Origin: CBDCZY01 sp965224745
Lineage (GTDB): Bacteria > Pseudomonadota > Gammaproteobacteria > Methylococcales > Methylomonadaceae
DNA length: 64,000 nt
Assembly: GCA_965224745.1 (NCBI GenBank)
Contig: CBDCZY010000002.1
Coordinates: 744,001-808,000, forward strand
Direction: 5' to 3'
The position numbers and the translations under genes were made by a program. The notes beneath the pieces were generated by a model that did not search any database, was not told where the DNA came from, and saw only the letters and a program-made list of their open reading frames with translations. Of the stretch, positions 58,235-64,000 are shown in pieces; within the stretch, counting starts at the first letter, position 1; each line of letters starts with the position of its first letter.

Positions 58235-58285
58235 CAAAAAACTACAGTACATGTATTTTAATCAGTACAGTACCTACTTACAACA
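58235..58285 (-). promoter_or_regulatory. Candidate antitoxin operator with GTAC repeats
   Basis: Several ACAGTAC/GTACTG-type half sites lie close together (AGTACATGTAT, CAGTACAGTACCTAC) just upstream of the antitoxin start, fitting an autorepressor site. The stretch is retained in the duplicated segment near 63065-63110. Confidence 0.4.
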
Positions 58286-58406
58286 CTATACTACATACCA
58301 ATAAAACCTCTTAGGCATTTATTGAACTGAAACAGTAATGATTGAGTCGCTTCAATTGTCTTAAAACCAACCCCTTTTTATGTATTAAAAATTACGCGTA
58401 TCAACA

Positions 58407-58937
58407 TCAACGCCGCCAAATCCTGGAAAAATCCAAATCAATTTGACAATGGTTTAAATCGAAACCACAGGTCTCTTTGCTAAAGTCACCCACCTTTTGA
58501 AACGACCCATCCACATTTTTATACACTTTAGAGACTAGTTTATCCGGATAAACCAGCACATAAAACAAAACACCTTCCCTTTGATAAAGCTCAAACTTCA
58601 ATAATTCATCACGCTTAATGCTTGAAGGCGATACAACTTCAAAAATAATTGAGGGTGTTCTTGTAATTTTTTCTTCAGGTTCATAACAAATGACCATGCA
58701 ATCCGGCTTAACAGCAGTGTCGCCAGATACTTCCCAATCGACTTCCACTAAAGCACGGCAATCTGAGCAAAGATCAAGTAATTCATCAACATGCCTGAAA
58801 ATTTTACCTAAACACAATTGATGAGTAACCGAAGGCGAAGGTGACATGGCATAGGGCATTCCTGTTATCAACTCCCAATCGCCTTCCCATAGCTCATAAT
58901 CTTTTACTGAATAATACTCTTGATATGCTTGAGTCAT
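58407..58937 (-). CDS. Uma2-family (PD-(D/E)XK-like) protein
   Basis: 176 residues from MTQAYQEYYSV (ATG at 58937; three more codons are open upstream). The family block VKPDCMVICYEP, with an acidic residue for metal binding, and IIFEVVSPSSIKRDE are present, then the KFELYQREGV helix. Uma2 proteins are predicted restriction-endonuclease-fold proteins expanded in some genomes; activity is unproven. Residues about 45-65 differ strongly from the paralogue at 63235-63777, while the rest is nearly identical. Confidence 0.82.
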   Translation of the reverse strand: MTQAYQEYYSVKDYELWEGDWELITGMPYAMSPSPSVTHQLCLGKIFRHVDELLDLCSDCRALVEVDWEVSGDTAVKPDCMVICYEPEEKITRTPSIIFEVVSPSSIKRDELLKFELYQREGVLFYVLVYPDKLVSKVYKNVDGSFQKVGDFSKETCGFDLNHCQIDLDFSRIWRR

Positions 58938-59140
58938 GATTTCCAACTCACCTCAATTTAACTTAAAAAACTACCCAATTTAACCTAGCACAAATTGACT
59001 ACACAATTTAACCAATCATTCAATTAACTTGCCAATCATTACCTGAAAAACGACTAGCGTAAACACGATTTTGAAATGATAAGGTCATGTTATTATTAAT
59101 TTACCGCCAGCCTTAATATTTTCTGTCAGCTGAATGAAAC

Positions 59141-59440
59141 CTAGTAAATTACGCCACGTGTGTCTATCAGTATCTTTTCTTGCAAATCAGACGCTTTTAA
59201 TACAGTTTCTAACGCATGAGCCAGACCTTGTCCAATATATCCAGCGACACATTTATTATTGAGTCCTAACCCCCTGAACAGGGTTGGACCTTTGGACCGA
59301 GGTTGAAAGCGTGAGAGTTCAACACCATTAGTCACCACACTAATTTTGTCGCATCAATTCCTCTTTCGACCATAACCCGATTAATTGAATTGGTCACAGT
59401 CACAATGTGAGTCGCTTTGCGATTAGAAACATTTCGATTT
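59141..59440 (-). pseudogene. Glycosyltransferase family 4 fragment
   Basis: The minus strand reads KATHIVTVTNSINRVMVERG, shifts frame, then VTNGVELSRFQPRSKG and CVAGYIGQGLAHALETVLKA, typical of the middle of GT-B glycosyltransferases of O-antigen/EPS clusters. Both the N-terminal acceptor domain and the donor-binding C-terminus are missing. Confidence 0.7.
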
Positions 59441-59469
59441 TTGATGTGGGTGTTATATTATTTGAGCAC

Positions 59470-59871
59470 TTATTTAGACAACCAATTTTCTACAGAAAGG
59501 TCAGGCACTCGATTAAATTCTTGAACATTATTCGTAACCATTACAGTTTTCAGACTTTGGGCATGAGCAGCAATTAAAAGATCATTATTACCGATTGATG
59601 TACCCTGCTTTTTTAGTAGTGCTCTAATAGAACCATAATGTCTAGCAGCATCTTCTCCCCAAGGTTCAATGAGTAGCCTTACTGTGAAAATATCAAGCTG
59701 TTTCCAGCGTGCTTTTCTCATGGAGATATCGCCATTCTCAATGCCGAAACATAGCTCACCGTAGGTTACTGAAGAAATGCAAATATTTTTTGTAGCCTTG
59801 AATTTATGCCGTAGTTTGTCGGAGTGGTTTTTCAAAACATAAATGCATATATTGGTGTCAAGCATATACAC
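59470..59871 (-). CDS. vapC: VapC-type PIN toxin
   Basis: 133 residues with the VapC hallmarks MLDTNICIYVLK, ISSVTYGELCFG, and GNNDLLIAAHA, then VTNNVQEFNRVPDL near the end. VapC enzymes of this type cleave tRNA or rRNA. Complete and coupled to vapB by a 1-nt overlap. Confidence 0.92.
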   Translation of the reverse strand: MYMLDTNICIYVLKNHSDKLRHKFKATKNICISSVTYGELCFGIENGDISMRKARWKQLDIFTVRLLIEPWGEDAARHYGSIRALLKKQGTSIGNNDLLIAAHAQSLKTVMVTNNVQEFNRVPDLSVENWLSK

Positions 59872-60104
59872 TAATCAAAATCTCGCTCTTGTGGTTGGGT
59901 ATCAAGCCTGTCTTTTAAAAAATCATCATCAAAGGCAGGTTTAGAATCGAAAAATTCATCCCAATTTGGTCTTTTTTCAGAAATAATAATATTTTGGCCT
60001 TGTCTTGAAATATAAACTTCGTCAGTATCAAAACGAAACTCTTTAGGTAAGCGCACGGCTTGGCTTCGGCCATTCATGAATATTTTGGCTACTTTGATCT
60101 CCAT
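59871..60104 (-). CDS. vapB: VapB-type antitoxin
   Basis: 77 residues, AbrB/SpoVT-like N-terminus (VAKIFMNGRSQAVRLPKEFRF) and an acidic tail (FFDSKPAFDDDFL) for toxin binding. It represses the operon and neutralises VapC. Confidence 0.92.
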   Translation of the reverse strand: MEIKVAKIFMNGRSQAVRLPKEFRFDTDEVYISRQGQNIIISEKRPNWDEFFDSKPAFDDDFLKDRLDTQPQERDFD

Positions 60105-60409
60105 AAGTACTCTCTCATGTAATATACTTAAAAGTATATATCTAATAGAGAAAAAAGCAAGGGTTTTTTAATCCACTGAAATTAAAAGAAAAATATAACC
60201 CGCATGGTTAGGATTAAGTTTTGCTCTGTCTGACAGCATCGTATGAGAAAAAGGACACAAGAGATAGGTAAGATGAAGAGCAATCGCGGTAGGGTTTAGC
60301 TCTCTGAAATACTGGGTTGGTGTAACAAAGCCTTGAGTACACTTGAGAACAGGAAGCCCCCTGGCTGTTTCTGCCTAGTAGAAGAACTTGATCCACCAAC
60401 CCTCTGAAA
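60105..60409. other. Non-coding stretch after vapBC promoter
   Basis: No gene is supported. A 61-codon minus-strand ORF (60214-60399) has no recognisable domain. The vapB promoter should lie in the first 60 bp. Confidence 0.35.
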
Positions 60410-60481
60410 CTAATTCATGATCCGAATCATCTTTATCCATATAGGCATACGATGCTCCTGTATCAATCAAAATATTTTCAT
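60410..60481 (-). pseudogene. PIN-domain toxin N-terminal remnant
   Basis: After one lost base, the minus strand reads M-NILIDTGASYAYMDKDDSDH then ends. It is closely related to the remnant at 48808-48879, including the same breakpoint region, so both may be decayed copies of one toxin gene. Confidence 0.55.
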
Positions 60482-60531
60482 GGTGGCTTATATCATTCTA
60501 GCGACATTCAAGCTTATAAACCTATTAAACT

Positions 60532-60797
60532 TGTCTCGCGTCAATTATCTTGTCCCATCTGACGACAATTATGATGGCCGGATGAATGGGTATAAGTTAT
60601 TTTTTCAAATGTTGTTTTTTACGATAACTTTCTCCTTCTATTGCAATAATACGGGCATGATGAATAATGCGGTCTATCGCTGCTACAGTCATTAATGTAT
60701 CCGGAAAGATTTGATCCCATTGGCTAAAAGGTTGATTGGAGGTGATAATCAAACTGCCACTTTCATAACGATGAGCGATGAATTCAAACTGTAATGG
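60532..60797 (-). mobile_element. Truncated right end of the second IS21 element
   Basis: It starts with the end TGTCTCGCGTCAATTA seen in the intact element and includes the last 65 or so codons of istB on the minus strand (EFIAHRYESGSLII...DRIIHHARI). The rest of the element is absent, cut within istB at about 60797. Confidence 0.8.
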
Positions 60798-60823
60798 TCT
60801 ACCAAAACACGACACCCGTATTA

Positions 60824-61100
60824 CAATAGCCCAAGATCTAACTTGGAACGAACAGCATCTAGAGTCTGGGACAACCCATCCGCTTGAACTTTAGCAAGCA
60901 CTTGTTTAACCTTGTCAGGCTGTTGACGCGCTTTGTCTATATAGTTGGCTTTGCCAAAATCGACCAGCATTCTCTCAGTACCGGCCGAAACTAAATGTTG
61001 AGCGTGTTGCAATCAGTAGATTTCCAGTCAAATTCTTAGGACAAGGAACATCGACTAAAGACGTTTCGCCTTTGAAGAGGTTTTGAAGAATTTGTTTCAT
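60824..61100 (-). pseudogene. Bi-domain oxidoreductase, N-terminal fragment
   Basis: Minus-strand pieces MKQILQNLFKGETSL, VPCPKNLTGNLLIATRS then, after a frameshift, VSAGTERMLVDFGKA and DKVKQVLAKVQADGL correspond to the N-terminus of zinc-alcohol-dehydrogenase/Gfo-Idh fusion proteins of polysaccharide clusters. Truncated after about 90 residues. A second shorter copy is at 61832-61921. Confidence 0.65.
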
Positions 61101-61152
61101 GACGAATTTTGAAGAATCGGAGAAAATAAAGCTGAATGTGCCGATATGCCCA

Positions 61153-61557
61153 TTATAAAGATGGGTTAATAATAACTAAATCGCCAATCCGCTGATTGTG
61201 TTGCATATCTTCGGAATAAACTATCGCGCAGCCACAAGAGATTACACCAGCAATAATCAGACTATCCCAGTAAGAAAAGCTGAAGGAATCTCTTAGTTAG
61301 GATGCATCTCGAATAATGTCAAACGTTACTGAAAAGATGGGATAGTTACTTTGAAAATTATCTAACGTTTGACGAATTTCTTGTTCCGAATAATCGGCTT
61401 TGCGACGTAAATTGAAACAAACTTCATTGATGACCTGCGTATTGAGTATTACAAAAGGCTTATTGATGACTTCCATTGCCTGTCTATATTTGGGCGTAAT
61501 TTCATCCATAAAAGCGTATAACCAAACATTGGAATCGATAAAGATCTTAGCGGTCAT
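61153..61557 (-). pseudogene. PIN-domain toxin with internal stop
   Basis: From the ATG at 61557 (MTAKIFIDSNVWLYAF) the frame runs through NEVCFNLRRKADYSE to an in-frame TAA at 61297-61299, then continues FSYWDSLIIAGVISCGC, IVYSEDMQHNQ and IINPSL to a stop at 61153. Reading through the TAA gives a full PIN domain, so one nonsense change inactivates it. Confidence 0.75.
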
Positions 61558-61732
61558 AAATAGCGTCACGCGCCAAGGGAACAAACGGTTTTACTAAACG
61601 AGGCTCTGAAAACAACTGACCAGAAGCTTTAGGGCCAATCTCTGCTGAATATTTTTGCAACAGAAATTGATAGAAATCCTGTAATTCGCATTGCGCAAAA
61701 ACAGGCAATTTATCTAAGTCTAGTGGAGGCAT
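61547..61732 (-). CDS. Antitoxin of the broken PIN toxin
   Basis: 61 residues (MPPLDLDKLPVFAQCELQDFYQFLL...) overlapping the toxin start by 11 nt. Small, helix-rich, as in DUF2281-like antitoxins. It may now be an orphan antitoxin. Confidence 0.6.
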   Translation of the reverse strand: MPPLDLDKLPVFAQCELQDFYQFLLQKYSAEIGPKASGQLFSEPRLVKPFVPLARDAIYDR

Positions 61733-61831
61733 GGCTTTTTCCTAGTAATAAATTAAATATATAATACGGTAACTATTGTTGCTTTTCATAATAATATAGG
61801 TATGTACAAGTCCAACTGGACACCCTTATTC

Positions 61832-61921
61832 TTATATATGATTTGCAGCCAAATTCTTAGGACAAGGAACATCGACTAAAAACGTATCGCCATTGGAGAG
61901 GTTTTGAAGGATTTGTTTCAT
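61832..61921 (-). pseudogene. Second N-terminal fragment of bi-domain oxidoreductase
   Basis: 29 codons, MKQILQNLSNGDTFLVDVPC..., matching the start of the fragment at 60824-61100 and then diverging. It shows that the gene start was duplicated or that two alleles decayed here. Confidence 0.6.
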
Positions 61922-61945
61922 TATTTGACCGATACTAGCAAGAGG

Positions 61946-62108
61946 TTAGATAAGATTTTCTTTATCAGATCTACTCGGATAATTAATTAATACCGCTCGG
62001 TATCTACCTTTAAATACAAAAAGACTCCCAGCAGCACTACCAATAATTCCATATCTATGGATTGCTTTACTAATATCGTCAACAGAACCTGCTCCACCCA
62101 ATACATCT
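61946..62108 (-). pseudogene. HisF-like protein C-terminal fragment (WbuZ type)
   Basis: The minus strand reads VLGGAGSVDDISKAI, YGIIGSAAGSLFVFKG and YRAVLINYPSRSDKENLI then stop, the end of the HisF-like TIM barrel found in O-antigen/EPS pathways such as WbuZ. The N-terminal 200 residues are missing. Confidence 0.72.
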
Positions 62109-62143
62109 ACTCAAGGGGGTTTCTAATGCTGTTTAACAATACA

Positions 62144-62530
62144 CTACCATACAACCTTTACAGGGTATTCATGAATCAAAGGGTCACAAGTCAGTATTGT
62201 CATACTTTCTTCTATTGCCTGACAGATCAACATACGATCAAACGGATCTTTATGCAGATCAGGCAAATGACTTAAATGTTGAATAGCATTTTCATGAAGG
62301 CTAAGTGATGTAATCTTATGTATTTGTCGTTGGAGGGGAATATATTCATGAGGAGGTTTCGGGAGTGGCAATTTACCAAGCTTATATTTAACGGTTATTT
62401 CCCATAATGAAATTGAACTCAGGTAAACATCACTTTGTGGTGATTGAAATAACTCTTTAGCAGTCGAGCTCAGCCGAACATCATCGGTAATAAGCCAAAG
62501 AAAAGTACAGGTATCCAACAATAAAAGCAT
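62144..62530 (-). CDS. PIN-domain toxin (VapC-like)
   Basis: 128 residues from the ATG at 62530 (MLLLLDTCTFLW). PIN residues are in LLDTCTFLWLI, SLWEITVKYKLGK and DPFDRMLICQA. Same subfamily as the toxin at 30260-30637. It overlaps the antitoxin end when the longer frame to 62536 is counted. Confidence 0.86.
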   Translation of the reverse strand: MLLLLDTCTFLWLITDDVRLSSTAKELFQSPQSDVYLSSISLWEITVKYKLGKLPLPKPPHEYIPLQRQIHKITSLSLHENAIQHLSHLPDLHKDPFDRMLICQAIEESMTILTCDPLIHEYPVKVVW

Positions 62531-62532
62531 GA

Positions 62533-62772
62533 TCAATGCCCATTAAAGGTATCGATCATATCTTCTGGTAATGGGTCAAAGAATCTATCGGTCACTATAA
62601 ATTCCCCTTTGGCAAGTCCAACCGGGCGTTTATTATTTAAAGGGATAGGTAAACCTCGTAATTCTGCAATGGGAATATTGCGCTTACATATCAAGATACG
62701 TTCACCTGCCGCTACTCGCTCTAAATATTTAGATAGATGAGTTTTTACTTCATGAATGTTCAAATATAACAT
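62533..62772 (-). CDS. Phd-type antitoxin
   Basis: 79 residues. MLYLNIHEVKTHLSKYLERV and CKRNIPIAELRGL are standard Phd features; the C-terminus (FFDPLPEDMIDTFNGH) is the toxin-binding tail. Immediately upstream of its PIN toxin. Confidence 0.84.
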   Translation of the reverse strand: MLYLNIHEVKTHLSKYLERVAAGERILICKRNIPIAELRGLPIPLNNKRPVGLAKGEFIVTDRFFDPLPEDMIDTFNGH

Positions 62773-62956
62773 GGTTATATTATAGGTCTAGTTGTTAGTC
62801 AAGTACTAAGTCTATAAAGAAGAAAGAGACGTGTCAAGTCTAGTCTGAACTAATACAGATTATAGGCTGTCAGATACCGCGAACCTGTCTTCATTATTCA
62901 TGCAGATAAAGCCTTTCTGCTTATAAAACCACATATAAACTTTAATCCGTTCGTCC

Positions 62957-63051
62957 TGTGCGGTTGATTTCCACAGGAATACCGGTCGCAATGACTTGAT
63001 CAACGACTTTGAATAACTGTTGCATTAAAACAGTTAACGACATGGACATGA
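62957..63051 (-). pseudogene. Truncated Phd antitoxin start (duplicate)
   Basis: About 30 codons identical in most positions to the first part of the antitoxin at 57993-58223, then replaced by unrelated sequence. It is the upstream end of the segmental duplication. Confidence 0.7.
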
Positions 63052-63234
63052 TATAAACCTCAAAAAATCACAGTACATGTATTGTAATAAGTACAGTACC
63101 TACTTACAACACTATACTACCTACCAATAAAACCTCTCAGGCTTTTATTGAACTGAAACAGTAATAATTGAGTCGCTTCAATTGTCTTAAAACCAACCCC
63201 TTTTCTTATGTATTAAAAATTACGCGTAACAACA

Positions 63235-63777
63235 TCAACGCCGCCAAATCCTGGAAAAATCCAAATCAATTTGACAGGGGATTAAATCAAAACCACAAAT
63301 CTCTTTGCTAAAGTCCCCCACCTTTTGAAACGACCCATCCACATTTTTATACACTTTAGAGACTTGTTTATCTGGATAGACCAGCACATAAAACAAAACA
63401 CCTTCACTTTGATAAAGCTCAAACTTCAATAATTCATCACGCTTAATGCTTGAAGGCGATACAACTTCAAAAATAATCGAGGGTGTTCTTGTAATTTTTT
63501 CTTCAGGTTCATAACAAATGACCATGCAATCCGGCTTAACAACCGTATTGCCAGATACTTCCCAGTCCGTTTCTACTAAAGAATAACAATGACCACATTG
63601 ATCATGTTTGTCGTCCAGATGTCCTTTTAACTGGGTAACCAGATTCACACAAATTAATTGATGCGTCACCGAAGGAGAAGGAGACATGGCATAGGGCATT
63701 CCTGTTATCAACTCCCAATCGCCTTCCCATTGCTCGTAATCTTTTACTGAATAATACTCTTGATATGCTTGAGTCAT
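63235..63777 (-). CDS. Uma2-family (PD-(D/E)XK-like) protein, paralogue
   Basis: 180 residues from MTQAYQEYYSV. Nearly identical to the protein at 58407-58937 except for residues about 42-68 (LICVNLVTQLKGHLDDKHDQ here). The metal-binding block VKPDCMVICYEP and FEVVSPSS are conserved. Complete. Confidence 0.82.
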   Translation of the reverse strand: MTQAYQEYYSVKDYEQWEGDWELITGMPYAMSPSPSVTHQLICVNLVTQLKGHLDDKHDQCGHCYSLVETDWEVSGNTVVKPDCMVICYEPEEKITRTPSIIFEVVSPSSIKRDELLKFELYQSEGVLFYVLVYPDKQVSKVYKNVDGSFQKVGDFSKEICGFDLIPCQIDLDFSRIWRR

Positions 63778-63808
63778 GATTTACAACTCGCCTCAATTTA
63801 ACTTAAAA

Positions 63809-64000
63809 AAAGCACCAAATTTAACGCCAAGTTCAAATGACTATCAACAAATCATTGGTTGTTTTTGGCAATGGTGACCTCCTTTTTCTTTTCAAAACTT
63901 GAAGACCACAGAGGATGTGTAACCGGCTATAAGTCATGTTGTTTTGTTAAATGCTTCTAGTATTTGCGTTGTTACTTGTAATTTTTCAATTTCTGATAAC
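63809..64000. other. Window end, no gene seen
   Basis: AT-rich sequence with no supported ORF; a gene may start beyond the window edge. Confidence 0.3.

Larger units (their letters stand above)
58131..58967. repeat. Segmental duplication, copy 1
   Basis: About 840 bp covering the antitoxin start, its promoter and the Uma2 gene are repeated at 62957-63808 in the same orientation. Identity is high except for one block in the Uma2 gene. Confidence 0.85.
62957..63808. repeat. Segmental duplication, copy 2
   Basis: Second copy of 58131-58967 in direct orientation, about 5 kb apart. It carries the antitoxin start, the GTAC-repeat promoter and a Uma2 gene. No IS flanks it directly. Confidence 0.85.

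Noticed and set aside
1..64000. tRNA genes, rRNA genes, prophage integrase
   Set aside because: Looked for by eye on both strands; nothing with a convincing cloverleaf, rRNA motif or phage integrase signature was found.

Overview
The window looks like an accessory, insertion-sequence-riddled region of a gammaproteobacterial chromosome (moderate AT content; close gammaproteobacterial matches for OxyR, glutathione reductase, MurI, PpnP, PhhB and MsrAB; several c-type cytochromes). Genus cannot be fixed from this sequence; a methanotroph or sulfur-oxidiser-like gammaproteobacterium is a reasonable guess only. No rRNA, tRNA or CRISPR array was seen.

Layout. 0-2 kb: a hypothetical gene split by an IS3 element. 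2.1-13.4 kb: a periplasmic/outer-membrane redox module, consisting of an outer-membrane barrel gene (broken by an IS66 element and abutted by an IS481-like element), a 927-residue exported protein ending in a cytochrome c domain, an IS1380 element, a membrane monoheme cytochrome and a Tat-exported Fe/Mn superoxide dismutase. 13.4-15.5 kb: a segmental duplication that places the SOD promoter region, with a sigma-54-like -24/-12 element, in front of a TIGR03790-type exported protein. 15.7-16.2 kb: RelE/Phd toxin-antitoxin pair. 16.3-27.6 kb (minus strand): a four-gene defence-like operon (motif-I methylase subunit, Eco57I-like methylase, GIY-YIG-like/SF2 helicase fusion, RES-domain protein), disabled by two IS1634 copies, an ISKra4 element, an IS3-end scar carrying a stop codon, and two homopolymer frameshifts. 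27.6-31 kb: remnants, hairpins, MITEs, a PAP2 phosphatase, a decayed response regulator and a PIN/Phd pair. 31.5-34 kb: a frameshifted acylase of the penicillin/AHL acylase family.

34.5-49 kb is the most ordinary stretch: DoxX/MsrAB, PepSY, TPR, PNPOx-like, PhhB, MurI, PpnP, then OxyR, a peroxiredoxin and glutathione reductase (split by an IS21 element), which together read as an oxidative-stress set. 49-53 kb has a Fic protein with a non-canonical motif, a DUF4143-type ATPase behind a 25-bp palindrome, a PIN/RHH pair and a secreted protein. 54-57 kb is an IS21-family element nested inside an IS1-family element. 57-64 kb is a mosaic of PIN toxins, antitoxins and Uma2 paralogues, interleaved with dead fragments of polysaccharide genes (HisF-like, glycosyltransferase 4, bi-domain oxidoreductase).

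Two MITE families recur, each in three copies: 166 bp with TA flanks, and 159 bp with TTA/TAA flanks. Nearly every insertion can be removed on paper to restore an open gene, so the window is a readable record of recent transposition into once-working genes. Several frameshifts sit in homopolymer runs, so some may be sequencing artefacts.
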